Positions 25,729 through 34,862 of a DNA stretch of 64,000 bases are shown in pieces. The notes beneath the pieces are model-generated. The model did no database searches, was not told the DNA's origin, and was given only the letters and a program-made list of their open reading frames with translations. Source of the stretch: Saccharicrinis carchari (GTDB taxonomy: Bacteria; Bacteroidota; Bacteroidia; Bacteroidales; Marinilabiliaceae). Position 1 is the first letter of the stretch; every line of letters starts with the position of its first letter. Position numbers and translations under genes: made by a program. The stretch lies in NCBI RefSeq assembly GCF_900182605.1, contig NZ_FXTB01000001.1, forward strand, positions 496,001 through 560,000. The letters are read 5' to 3'.

Positions 25729-26649
25729 CTAAAACGAATAGCTTAGGCCTGCACCAAACATTTGTTTTACCTGGGTTTTTGGGCCCTGGTCAACTCTACT
25801 GTCGTTTATGTAATGTACATCGTCGTCGTAAACTAAATTGGTAGTAAAAATGGCATTCAGGTATTTGTTCACCTTCATTTCCAGTCCAAACTCCCAGTCT
25901 ACATCTATATTTTCGGGATTTTCTGAATAATTCGAAAACATATCTAAGCGGGTATACACATTCACATTTTGAAGTACTTCGTTCTTTTTGGCCAACAGCT
26001 TTAAGGAGGCACCATATTCCGAGCGTACCTTATCGCCCGGGTCAACTCCAAAAGCTCCAACATCAGCAAGGGAGTCTTCGGCCACAACAGTGAGCTTTGA
26101 GGTAATAGGTGATAGGTACAGGGAAAAATTATCGGACGGTTTGTAGTCCATACCCAGTGAAAATTGCACATACCCCGGTGCCATAAAGTCGGAAACCTTT
26201 ACGCTTTGTATCAACGGGTCCTTGTAACCTATGGCCAACTGCGTTTTAAGATCTACAAGAGCCGAATAGTACCAATGTTTGCCGGCTTCGTATCCGAGCT
26301 TGGTGGCCAGCTGAATTTTATCTTCTGACTTAGCCAATTTATAATCGCCCTGCTTGGATAAGCCATAGCCCAAATCCAAGGTGTTGTCCCAGGCCAGCTT
26401 ACCATTTTTGTGGTTTAAAAAGCCTTTGAATAAAAAGGTTCCCGCAACGGAGTTGTTGCCTCCGCCCGCCCAATTGGTTAGCGATACTTGCGAAAAGTTA
26501 AGGGACATACTGCCGCCGCCCTTCCAGGTTTTTAGGGTATCGTTGTTTTGCTGCTGTGCCCACGTTGTTGGCATGAGCATGCTTAAAAATAGGATAGCCG
26601 TAATCTGTAATTTCTCGTTTAGTTTAGTTTTACATTTCGTGTGTGTCAT
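25729..26649 (-). CDS. DUF3078 domain-containing protein
   Basis: A 306-residue protein with a signal peptide (ILFLSMLMPTTWAQQ, cleavage after WA). The mature part starts TWKGGGSMSLNFSQVSLTNWAGGG, the defining DUF3078 motif, and continues as a series of amphipathic strands ending in Phe (GAGLSYSF), consistent with an outer-membrane barrel. DUF3078 proteins occur almost only in Bacteroidota and have no assigned function. The gene converges with the mscS gene upstream (24-bp gap) and is followed on its strand by the second mscS-like gene 130 bp away, so a shared osmotic or envelope context is possible. Confidence 0.9.
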   Translation of the reverse strand: MTHTKCKTKLNEKLQITAILFLSMLMPTTWAQQQNNDTLKTWKGGGSMSLNFSQVSLTNWAGGGNNSVAGTFLFKGFLNHKNGKLAWDNTLDLGYGLSKQGDYKLAKSEDKIQLATKLGYEAGKHWYYSALVDLKTQLAIGYKDPLIQSVKVSDFMAPGYVQFSLGMDYKPSDNFSLYLSPITSKLTVVAEDSLADVGAFGVDPGDKVRSEYGASLKLLAKKNEVLQNVNVYTRLDMFSNYSENPENIDVDWEFGLEMKVNKYLNAIFTTNLVYDDDVHYINDSRVDQGPKTQVKQMFGAGLSYSF

Positions 26650-26778
26650 GCTTTAAATATATGTGTGATTTGAAATAAAAAACAGGCTCAATAAAGATAA
26701 TTTTAAGCCCGTTTTTTTAATTACAGCTTATTAAACCATAGATTATGATATTTAAGCTCGTTTAGAATAGATAATGTA

Positions 26779-27594
26779 TTACTCTTTTATTAAATGAACA
26801 TCGGTTTGTGGGAATGGGATAGAAATACCTTGCTTATCGAATTCTTTTTTTACGTTCTCATTCATATAAAAGAAAATACTCCAATAATCTGCAGCATTGG
26901 CCCAAAGCCGGGTAGTAATATTAACCGAACTGTCGGCTAGTTCACCCACAACAATAAAGGGTTCGGGGTGATCGAGTACTTTACCATGCGAATCGGCCAC
27001 CTGGCGGATGATTGCTTTGGCTTTGTCGATGTCGTCGTTATATCCTATGCCAAAGGAAAAATCGACCCTTCGCGTAGCTTCCCTCGAATAGTTCATTACA
27101 CTGTTGGTTGACAACCCACCGTTGGGCACATAAATAATCTTGTTGTCGGGGGTTCGCAAAACAGTGCTAAAAATTTGCACCTCATCCACGGTACCCGAAT
27201 GTCCTTGTGCGGTAATGTAATCGCCTTTTTTAAATGGTTTTAATATTAAAATCATCACCCCTCCGGCAAAATTCTGGAGTGTACCCGACAATGCCATACC
27301 TATAGCTAAACCTGCAGCACCCATAATGGCAATAAAGGAGGTCATTTCAATACCCACCATACCCATTACACTAATTACCAATAAAATTTTCAATAGGTAG
27401 CTCACTACTCCAAGCAAGAAGGGTTGCAAGGTGGCATCAATTCCTCGTGCAACAAAAACACGTTCTACACCTTTTGTAATTTTTCCAATAATCCAAAAAC
27501 CAACGATTAACGTTAATATGGCTAATACAAGTTGACCTCCATAGGCGACAATCAATCCCATTGAGTCGTTAAATAATTCATTAATTTTTTCCAT
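26779..27594 (-). CDS. MscS family small-conductance mechanosensitive channel
   Basis: A 271-residue channel of the compact MscS/YnaI type. Three membrane helices (about residues 15-40, 60-80 and 85-110) are followed by the glycine-alanine-rich pore helix IGMALSGTLQNFAGG, the beta domain (KPFKKGDYITAQGHSGTVDEV, VPNGGLSTNSVMNYS) and the alpha-beta C-terminal domain. The length is close to E. coli MscS. It gates under membrane tension. It is the second MscS of this window. Three AGTAAGGTTA-like elements lie in its upstream region. Confidence 0.94.
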   Translation of the reverse strand: MEKINELFNDSMGLIVAYGGQLVLAILTLIVGFWIIGKITKGVERVFVARGIDATLQPFLLGVVSYLLKILLVISVMGMVGIEMTSFIAIMGAAGLAIGMALSGTLQNFAGGVMILILKPFKKGDYITAQGHSGTVDEVQIFSTVLRTPDNKIIYVPNGGLSTNSVMNYSREATRRVDFSFGIGYNDDIDKAKAIIRQVADSHGKVLDHPEPFIVVGELADSSVNITTRLWANAADYWSIFFYMNENVKKEFDKQGISIPFPQTDVHLIKE

Positions 27595-27951
27595 TTTAAA
27601 ATAAATTTAGGTTTAACTGCAAATTGATTTTATTAAGTAAGGTTAGTCCCAAAAGAGTAAGGTTAATATCAATTATCCTTACTCATAATAATTCAAAACA
27701 ATTTATAGTCTTTTTGTTGTGAATATTCAAAGAACAGAAAAAATTAGGATAAAGTCAATAGGAAAGAAGTGTGATGTACATAATGTTAGTAAACAATTCG
27801 ACCTTAAGGATCGTTTATACCAAGCGGGTAGGTCGGGTATATAATTACAGATCCGGGTGTTCACCTCGTACCCTTCTGTAAATGGAAGTATTCAAATAGG
27901 ACAATGTAATGGGCTGGTGATATTCAACTGATTAATAGCCCATTAATAGGT
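27595..27951. other. intergenic region upstream of mscS-like gene
   Basis: This 357-bp gap holds AGTAAGGTTA repeats at 27636-27684 (listed separately). Its right half (27760-27950) contains a weakly palindromic stretch around 27840-27900 (GGGTATATAATTACAG and CTGTAAATGG) of unknown meaning. No coding frame is credible. Confidence 0.5.
27636..27684. promoter_or_regulatory. AGTAAGGTTA repeat cluster, candidate regulator sites
   Basis: AGTAAGGTTA occurs at 27636-27645 and, exactly 20 bp later, at 27656-27665; an inverted form (ATCCTTACT) follows at 27675-27683. The last two form a near-perfect hairpin with arms GAGTAAGG (27655-27662) and CCTTACTC (27677-27684). Spacing of about two helical turns suggests a bound dimer. 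They lie 42-90 bp upstream of the mscS-like gene. Confidence 0.45.
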
Positions 27952-29043
27952 TTAATCTCCCGATTTAGCGCGCGCATCACTCAGCGGAATCCTTTTGTCG
28001 TTTTCGAAGGCTATCACAAAACAATCTTTAAATTTCTTGCGCAATTGGGGCATCATCTTGCTTATTTCGGAAAAGCTTTTGCACTCGCCCGTGGCATATT
28101 TATATAATTCACCATCTTTATATTCGTACACATCATCCAATTTTCTATAAATAGAAGCGCCCTCTTTAATTTTTCTTTTGCTGGAGGCTACCTGAATGCG
28201 GTAAGTAATTTGCGTATTATTTTTTGCCGTCTTCATTTGCTCTTTTGGCATATCAAACTTATTCTTTTCGTCAAAGTTTTTCTTATAAGCTCTAAATGCT
28301 CTGAATAGCCCCGATGCCAGCAAGGATTGGCCTTCGTTTGATGACATATATTTTTCTTCGTTTGAATTACTTAAAAAACCCAACTCCACCAAAACACCGG
28401 GCATAGCTGTTTCGCGCAGCACCAAAAAACCGGCTTGTTTAACGCCTCTGCTATTGCGTCCCACTCTTTGTTTAAACTGGTTTTCTATTAGACTGGCCAT
28501 TTCAAGGCTCTGATCGAGATACATATTTTGGTACAGTTCAAAAATAATATAGGACTCTGAAGAGTTGGGATCAAAACCTTGAAAGGTGGTGGAATAATCA
28601 TCCTCCAATAATATAACTGAGTTTTCCTTTTTGGCTACTTCGAGGTTATCCTGTGTTCTGTGTAGCCCAAGCGCAAAGGTTTCGGTGCCACGTACCCGGG
28701 GATTGCTAATGTAATTGGCATGTATGGATATAAATAGTTCGGCTTTTGATTTGTTGGCTATTTCTGCTCTTTTCATTAAGGGAATAAACTCATCTTTTTT
28801 TCGGGTATACACTACTTCAACTTCAGGCAGATATTTTTCGATGTAGTTGCCCAATTTAAGTGCTACGGCCAGTACTATGTCTTTTTCTTTTGTATACCTG
28901 CCACGTGCTCCCGGATCTTTCCCCCCGTGTCCGGCGTCTATCACTACTTTTTTTAATCTTCCGGTCGATTGCGCATTAACATCCACAAAACAACCCAATA
29001 CCACAATTATTGAAATGCTATAAGCTAATAATTTCATTTTCAT
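27952..29043 (-). CDS. N-acetylmuramoyl-L-alanine amidase
   Basis: A 363-residue periplasmic peptidoglycan hydrolase. From ATG 29043 there is a signal peptide (MKMKLLAYSISIIVVLGCFV, cleavage near VNAQ). The Amidase_3 domain (about residues 30-255) contains the zinc site: His in VIDAGHGGKDPG, Glu in TKEKDIVLAV, His in LFISIHANYIS and the catalytic Glu in VLVELGFLSNSNEE. The C-terminal part (about 275-360) ends in a SPOR-like fold (YRIQVASSKRKIKEG, YKYATGECKS) that should bind denuded septal glycan. It therefore belongs to the AmiABC type that splits daughter cells. It is divergent from lptD, an arrangement common in this phylum. Confidence 0.94.
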   Translation of the reverse strand: MKMKLLAYSISIIVVLGCFVDVNAQSTGRLKKVVIDAGHGGKDPGARGRYTKEKDIVLAVALKLGNYIEKYLPEVEVVYTRKKDEFIPLMKRAEIANKSKAELFISIHANYISNPRVRGTETFALGLHRTQDNLEVAKKENSVILLEDDYSTTFQGFDPNSSESYIIFELYQNMYLDQSLEMASLIENQFKQRVGRNSRGVKQAGFLVLRETAMPGVLVELGFLSNSNEEKYMSSNEGQSLLASGLFRAFRAYKKNFDEKNKFDMPKEQMKTAKNNTQITYRIQVASSKRKIKEGASIYRKLDDVYEYKDGELYKYATGECKSFSEISKMMPQLRKKFKDCFVIAFENDKRIPLSDARAKSGD

Positions 29044-29283
29044 GCTTGCTTTATCATTTAAATGTTTCGTCACCAAACTAAAATGAGCTCAAAAATAACT
29101 TTAATTACACGAATATCCATTCTTGTTCATCAATAAATAAAGTATACAGGTAAATATTAAAACGGGTATGGTGCTATTTTTGTATGAGGCATCCTACCTT
29201 ATGTGAAACATTGTTGGTAAGCTTCATTTATTTTATAGGATAAACCCCTGCTGTCATCAATTTTTATTTATTTTTGTGGCAAT

Positions 29284-32109
29284 TTGAAAATCGTAAAGCC
29301 TGTTTCCTTGATTATTCCCATACATAAAATATACCAAGGTTTAAAACCCTATTGGCGTATCCTTAATATCGTGGTGGTTTTTTGCTTTGTATATCCTTTT
29401 TTACAAGCACAAAATAACGAGAACCTCAATTTGTTGCGGCAGGATACCTTACTTGTTCCATCTAAAGATACGAGTGCTTTATTACTGCCTTCGGACACTT
29501 TGCAATCGGTTGTTGATACTACAGCCCAAAATGCATCTGGTTTAGGTATTGAAGCCGAGGTTAAATACAGTGCTTCGGATTCCATTGTGATGAAAGGAAC
29601 CAACCAGGTATTTTTATATGGCGATGCCGAGGTAAATTATCAGGATATTAAGCTTACTGCGGCTGTTATTGAATTGGATTTGGACAGCAGCCTAACGTTT
29701 GCCTATGGTTTAGAGGATTCAACAGGTGTTGCGAAGGGGTTGCCTGTATTCACAGACAGTCAGGGTTCGTATGAAATGAAGACTATCCGCTACAATTTCA
29801 AAAGCGAAAAAGCATTGATTGAACATGTGGTTACAGAACAGGGCGAAGGCTACGTAGTAAGCAGTCTGGCTAAAAAATCACCCGACGATTCCTTTTCGAT
29901 AAAGGATGGACATTACAGTACATGCGATAACCATGAACACCCTCACTTTTATTTAAATATGACCAAAGCCAAGGTAATCCCCGGAGAAAAAATTATTACC
30001 GGGCCGGCCTATCTGGTGATAGAGGATGTACCTATCTATCCCATTGGTATTCCTTTTGGTTTTGTACCTTCTACATCAAGTTATAGCTCGGGTATCATTA
30101 TGCCATCCTATGGCGAGGAACAAAACAGAGGGATATTTTTAAGAGACGGAGGTTACTATTGGGCGGCCAGCGATTATTTTGATTTGGCGCTTACCGGCGA
30201 TTTGTATGCCAATTCATCATGGGGTTCGCGCGTGGCATCGAAATATAAAAAACGATATGCCTATAGTGGTAGTTTAAATGCCAATTATATTGTTAATATA
30301 TTTAGCGAAAAAGATTTGCCCGATTATCGTAAAACAAAGGATTTTTCGCTTACCTGGTCGCACCGGCAAGATACTAAGGCCAATCCATTTCAAACCTTCT
30401 CGGCCAGTGTTAATTACTCAAGCAGTTCGTACGATCAGAATAATGTGAGCAGTATTATTAATCCTACACTACTGGCCACCAACACCAAACGATCCAGTAT
30501 TTCATACAGCCGAAGGTTTCCGAATCTGCCCATTAATTTCTCGGCTAACTTGCTTGCCTCGCAAAATACACGCGACACCACTGTTAGTCTTACCCTGCCG
30601 GATTTAACCGTGACGATGAACCGTATCTTTCCGTTCAAGAGAAAAAATAAGATAGGCAGCAAGGAAGCCTGGTACGAGAAAATGAGCTTGTCTTATACCG
30701 GGAATATCAAGAATTATATTACCGCCAAGGAGTACGATTTAGGAGATAAAAAGTTTCCCAGCCAATGGCAAAACGGAATGAGACATAGCGTTCCGGTATC
30801 CTTAAATCTAAAAATGTTAAAATATTTTACCCTAACACCCTCTTTTAATTACACGGAAAGATGGTACACCAGCTCCATATCAAAAAAATGGGATGAGGAT
30901 TTAAACCGTGTTGTTGTTGCTGACACCTCTGCGGGATTTAAAAGGGTATATGATTACAGCTATTCTGTAAGTACGTCAACCAAGTTTTATACAATGTTTA
31001 CCCCATGGGAAAAACTATTTGGCGATAAGGTACAAAAGATCCGACATGTGATGACACCATCCGCCAGCTTGTCTTACCGTCCGGATTTTGGAGCCGAAAG
31101 ATATGGGTATTACGATTGGATTGAATATTACGACCCTAATCAGGATTCCATTATTCGGCATGAATATTCGATATATGAAGGTGCATTGTACGGCTCACCC
31201 GGCAGGGGCGAGTCAGGTTCTTTGGGTCTATCTATAGGCAATACGCTGGAAATGAAAGTAAAAAGTGATAGAGACACCCTGGGATATAAAAAGATTAAGA
31301 TTTTGGAGGGGCTTAACTTCTCTACCTCGCATAATTTTATGGCCGACTCGCTCAAGTGGTCGCGTATAAACATGAGCGGACGTACTAAAATACTGGGCAC
31401 TAACATCAATTTTGGAGCTAGCTTTGACCCCTATGCTTTGGATACTACCAGCAGAGGAACCCCCATACGTATTAACACATCGCATTACAAAGCTACAGGT
31501 AAGTTGGCACGTCTGGAGTCGGCCAACCTGAATTTTGGTGTTTCCATAGGTTCGGAGAAAATAAAAAAATGGCTCGAAAAACGCAGGGGCGAAAGTAGCA
31601 ACGAGGATATAGATGCGGATGAACCTCCCGAGGAAGAGGATTATGTAAACCCCTTGGATCGTATTGACCGTGTAGAGGATGAATTTGCCGATACCAGAGG
31701 TACCGACGATGGAAGGGCAGAAGTAACAGATGATGGATATACGAAATTCGAATTCCCATGGAACCTTTCGCTTAACTATAGTTTTAGATTGGTAAACGGC
31801 GAATTCGAAAAAGAAAAAATGGCCTTTAAAAAGAAGGTAACGTCTGACATAAACCTGAACGGTGATTTTTCGCTTACCCCAAAATGGAAATTCTCTTTTT
31901 CGTCCGGATATAATTTTGATATGAAAAAAATATCGCACACCAACCTGAGAATATCGCGCGACTTGCACTGCTGGGGCATGAGTTTTAACCTGGTTCCGGT
32001 GGGAAGATATAAATCATACTTCTTCTCCTTAAGGGTTAATTCTTCCATATTACAAGATCTGAAATACGATAAGCGAAGCAGCGCCCGCGATAATGCCAGC
32101 TTTTTTTAA
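29284..32109 (+). CDS. lptD: LPS assembly protein LptD (Bacteroidota type)
   Basis: A 941-residue outer-membrane protein. The signal segment (ILNIVVVFCFVYPFLQAQ) is followed by an OstA-like beta-taco (about residues 90-240, VFLYGDAEVNYQDIKLTA) that would receive LPS from the periplasmic Lpt bridge, and a C-terminal barrel (about 250-941, GFVPSTSSYSSGIIMP, FFSLRVNSSI). The start is a TTG at 29284, because no ATG or GTG lies in frame before the signal peptide. An acidic linker (SNEDIDADEPPEEEDYVNP) near residue 775 probably forms an extracellular loop. RidA follows 32 bp later, and the amidase is divergent. I do not see the LptE partner. Confidence 0.9.
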   Translation: MKIVKPVSLIIPIHKIYQGLKPYWRILNIVVVFCFVYPFLQAQNNENLNLLRQDTLLVPSKDTSALLLPSDTLQSVVDTTAQNASGLGIEAEVKYSASDSIVMKGTNQVFLYGDAEVNYQDIKLTAAVIELDLDSSLTFAYGLEDSTGVAKGLPVFTDSQGSYEMKTIRYNFKSEKALIEHVVTEQGEGYVVSSLAKKSPDDSFSIKDGHYSTCDNHEHPHFYLNMTKAKVIPGEKIITGPAYLVIEDVPIYPIGIPFGFVPSTSSYSSGIIMPSYGEEQNRGIFLRDGGYYWAASDYFDLALTGDLYANSSWGSRVASKYKKRYAYSGSLNANYIVNIFSEKDLPDYRKTKDFSLTWSHRQDTKANPFQTFSASVNYSSSSYDQNNVSSIINPTLLATNTKRSSISYSRRFPNLPINFSANLLASQNTRDTTVSLTLPDLTVTMNRIFPFKRKNKIGSKEAWYEKMSLSYTGNIKNYITAKEYDLGDKKFPSQWQNGMRHSVPVSLNLKMLKYFTLTPSFNYTERWYTSSISKKWDEDLNRVVVADTSAGFKRVYDYSYSVSTSTKFYTMFTPWEKLFGDKVQKIRHVMTPSASLSYRPDFGAERYGYYDWIEYYDPNQDSIIRHEYSIYEGALYGSPGRGESGSLGLSIGNTLEMKVKSDRDTLGYKKIKILEGLNFSTSHNFMADSLKWSRINMSGRTKILGTNINFGASFDPYALDTTSRGTPIRINTSHYKATGKLARLESANLNFGVSIGSEKIKKWLEKRRGESSNEDIDADEPPEEEDYVNPLDRIDRVEDEFADTRGTDDGRAEVTDDGYTKFEFPWNLSLNYSFRLVNGEFEKEKMAFKKKVTSDINLNGDFSLTPKWKFSFSSGYNFDMKKISHTNLRISRDLHCWGMSFNLVPVGRYKSYFFSLRVNSSILQDLKYDKRSSARDNASFF

Positions 32110-32141
32110 AACCAGTCTATTATCTAACAATCTAAATATAA

Positions 32142-32525
32142 ATGATTATGAAAAAAATTATTAGTACACCCAATGCACCCGCTGCCATAGGGCCGTACAG
32201 TCAGGCGGTAGAAGTTAACGGAATGTTGTTTATTTCGGGTCAGGTACCCATTAACCCAGAAACGGGTAGGGTAGAGGTTGAATCTATTACAGAGCAAACA
32301 CAGCAGGTAATGAAAAATATAGAGGCCATCCTTACGGAAGCCGGTTATACCTTTGCCGATGTTGTTAAATCTACTTGCCTTTTGTCGGACATGGCCGACT
32401 TTAAAGCCATGAATGAGGTGTATGGCAGTTATTATAAAGAGAACCCACCAGCCAGAGCTGCCTTTGCGGTAAAAGAGTTGCCCTTGGGTGTTAAAGTGGA
32501 AATAGAGACCATTGCGGCAAAGTAA
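32142..32525 (+). CDS. ridA: RidA family reactive intermediate deaminase
   Basis: A 127-residue YjgF/YER057c/UK114 protein. The family core IISTPNAPAAIGPYSQAVEV, ISGQVPINPETG and the catalytic Arg in NPPARAAFAVKELPLG are all present, and the length is standard. RidA trimers hydrolyse reactive enamine/imine intermediates produced by PLP enzymes. Either ATG 32142 or ATG 32148 could start it. The gene follows lptD by 32 bp and is probably cotranscribed. A hairpin after the stop codon likely ends the transcript. Confidence 0.95.
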   Translation: MIMKKIISTPNAPAAIGPYSQAVEVNGMLFISGQVPINPETGRVEVESITEQTQQVMKNIEAILTEAGYTFADVVKSTCLLSDMADFKAMNEVYGSYYKENPPARAAFAVKELPLGVKVEIETIAAK

Positions 32526-32533
32526 TTTAATAA

Positions 32534-32566
32534 TGCGAGGGTTTCTCTTTTTGCGGGATCCTCGCA
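32534..32566. terminator. hairpin downstream of ridA
   Basis: Seven-base arms TGCGAGG (32534-32540) and CCTCGCA (32560-32566) with a 19-base loop start 9 bp past the ridA stop codon. They are followed by a T-rich stretch. The next gene (SpoIIE-type phosphatase) converges, so the hairpin may terminate both. Confidence 0.5.
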
Positions 32567-32616
32567 ATTTATTTGTGATTTTTGCATGATATCCCGATCG
32601 GTTGATCCAATGGGCA

Positions 32617-34842
32617 TCAGATTTTCATGCCAATGACCAGGATGTCGTCGGTTTGGATTAAACCACCTTGCCACTCGCTAATATTTTGCTCCAAAATTTT
32701 CTTTTGTTCATTCATTTCTCTGTCCTGAATCTGAAATAATAATTCCCTGAAATATTTTACGCGAAAGGTTTTACGTCTGGGGCCTCCAATCTGATCCACA
32801 TAGCCATCCGTAAAGAGATAAATAGCATCTCCGGCTTGTATCCGGATATCAATATTTGTAAAGGGCGAATCTGCATCGTAATATATACCAATGGGCATGC
32901 TATCCGGTTTATATTTTAGTATCTGATATTCATCTTTTTCAAAAACCGATATGTTATTATTTGATTGCCCATTACTTTCCTGCTTCTCATCACATTTTCG
33001 AACAAGGTAGAGCGGACGGTTGGCACCGGCAAATTGTAAGGTACAATTGTCCATATCTAAAACACATAAAGCTACTTCAAGGCCATCCCTGGCTTCTCCT
33101 TCCTTTCCTTGCTGATGCAGTGAAAAGATGAGCGCCTTTCGCAATTGCCCCAATATTTGGCTGGCATCCCGACTATGTTTCATATTTACTATTTCGTTGA
33201 GAAACGAAATGCCCAGAATACTCAGAAAAGCCCCAGGCACACCGTGTCCGGTACAATCGGCCACTGCTACGTATATTTTGCTTTCAATTTTTATGCTCCA
33301 ATAAAAGTCGCCACTGACAATATCGCGCGGCCGATTTAGTATAAAATGATCGGTAAATGAATTTTTAAACAGATCATCAGGCGGCAATATGGCGGACTGT
33401 ATTCTTTTGGCATAACGGATACTATCCAAAATTTGATATTGCTGTGCTTCAATGATATTTTTCTGGTCGGTTACCACCTCCAGTTGGGTTGTAATCTCTT
33501 CTTTTTGCGCTTCTATTTCCTCTTTCTGTTCTTCAATTTCTTTGGTTCTTTCAATCACTTTATCTTCTAATTCGGCATTCATCTGCGAAATATTAGCTAT
33601 ATAGTTCTTAATTTTATGAAGCATTATATTAAAGCCTTCCGCCAGCTCCCCTACTTCGTCGTTGGTTCGTACAAGGGTATAAGGACTACTGTCGTCCTTA
33701 CGGATTTTTTTCATATTCAGCAGTAGTTCATTCACCGGATAAACAATGCTGCGTGTGGTCCACCTTAAAATCAGGAAAATATAGATGATTGATACAAGGA
33801 TACCCGAGCCAATCCCGAAAAACATAACAATGGTATCCATGGCCGTAACGTAATATAAATCCTTTTCGTTATCGGTAATATTTTGTTCCGATACCATACT
33901 TAGCGTGTCATTCCAGTTGCCAAACAAAATAATTCTTTGCTCGTTGCTTAATTCCGTTATTCCTAAGTCACGCACTGATGTGAGGCTCAGCACAAGATAC
34001 AATCCAACGATAGCCAGGGGAAAAAATGTAGTAATGATACTCGCATACCATAGCTGACGTCCTATTTTACCGCTTCTGAACCGGAATATCCGTTTACGGA
34101 GTTGGTCCTTGTTAAAAAAGTACTCGATATATTTTAACTGAACCCTGTTTTTTTTCCAGAAGTAAACAAACAGCGTGGTAAGAAATGCTGCTATAGCCGA
34201 TACATAGAAAAAGTTTAGAAATATATTATTGTCACTTTCACGACCGCCGGTTTCTGCTGATAAAAAAGTAGATATCGCAAATATATGGCTCACCATATGA
34301 GGCAGTAGTAAAATTAGACTATTGACAAGGGGGGTAATTAATATAAATTTTTTACAATACCATTCGAGCCGCTTCCCGATTTTCTTTTGTTTTCTTTTTC
34401 GTTTTAAATATATTTTAAACGGCCCGTTAAACAACATGCCCAACAAATAACATAGTATCAGTGTTTCAAAATACAATCGGAAAAATTTCTCCAGGTTCTG
34501 ATTTTTTTTCAAGCGTAGCTCACTATTGTCCTGTCTCGAAATATCTTCTTCGATTACAGCTACAATGGAGTCTACGTTTTGCTCAATTAAAAGCTCGTCG
34601 CCAACAATATTCTCACCATTTTTTCCAATCTTAATATTTATGCGAAGAGAATCCAAGCGGGCCATAGTTGTATCTGCTTGATTGTTTATTAGCTGAGAGG
34701 AGAATTTGGATTCGCTAATAATTTCGGGCAAATTTTGAAATAGCAGAAAACCAATAAAGGGCATCACCAGAAATAAATACAAAAATGTTGCTGTAAAGTA
34801 AATTCTTAGTCCAATGAAGCGGGGTGTTTTTTTTTGTTTCAT
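32617..34842 (-). CDS. membrane SpoIIE-type PP2C phosphatase (SiaA-like)
   Basis: A 741-residue sensor phosphatase: an N-terminal helix (about residues 15-35), a first loop, several helices (about 125-240), a further helix pair around a small extracytoplasmic region, a HAMP-like linker (ILRWTTRSIVYPVNELLL, NDEVGELAEGFNIML) and a coiled coil with EEQKEEIEAQKEEI repeats. The C-terminus (about 500-741) is a SpoIIE/PP2C domain (SGDFYWSIKIES, VAVADCTGHGVPGAFLSILG, IYLFTDGYVDQIGG) with the Asp metal ligands. It should dephosphorylate a phosphoprotein, most plausibly the SiaC-like protein encoded at 38704. It is 20 bp from the transporter gene upstream and likely cotranscribed with it. Confidence 0.92.
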   Translation of the reverse strand: MKQKKTPRFIGLRIYFTATFLYLFLVMPFIGFLLFQNLPEIISESKFSSQLINNQADTTMARLDSLRINIKIGKNGENIVGDELLIEQNVDSIVAVIEEDISRQDNSELRLKKNQNLEKFFRLYFETLILCYLLGMLFNGPFKIYLKRKRKQKKIGKRLEWYCKKFILITPLVNSLILLLPHMVSHIFAISTFLSAETGGRESDNNIFLNFFYVSAIAAFLTTLFVYFWKKNRVQLKYIEYFFNKDQLRKRIFRFRSGKIGRQLWYASIITTFFPLAIVGLYLVLSLTSVRDLGITELSNEQRIILFGNWNDTLSMVSEQNITDNEKDLYYVTAMDTIVMFFGIGSGILVSIIYIFLILRWTTRSIVYPVNELLLNMKKIRKDDSSPYTLVRTNDEVGELAEGFNIMLHKIKNYIANISQMNAELEDKVIERTKEIEEQKEEIEAQKEEITTQLEVVTDQKNIIEAQQYQILDSIRYAKRIQSAILPPDDLFKNSFTDHFILNRPRDIVSGDFYWSIKIESKIYVAVADCTGHGVPGAFLSILGISFLNEIVNMKHSRDASQILGQLRKALIFSLHQQGKEGEARDGLEVALCVLDMDNCTLQFAGANRPLYLVRKCDEKQESNGQSNNNISVFEKDEYQILKYKPDSMPIGIYYDADSPFTNIDIRIQAGDAIYLFTDGYVDQIGGPRRKTFRVKYFRELLFQIQDREMNEQKKILEQNISEWQGGLIQTDDILVIGMKI

Positions 34843-34862
34843 CCTTCTTTTTTTTCAAGCAT

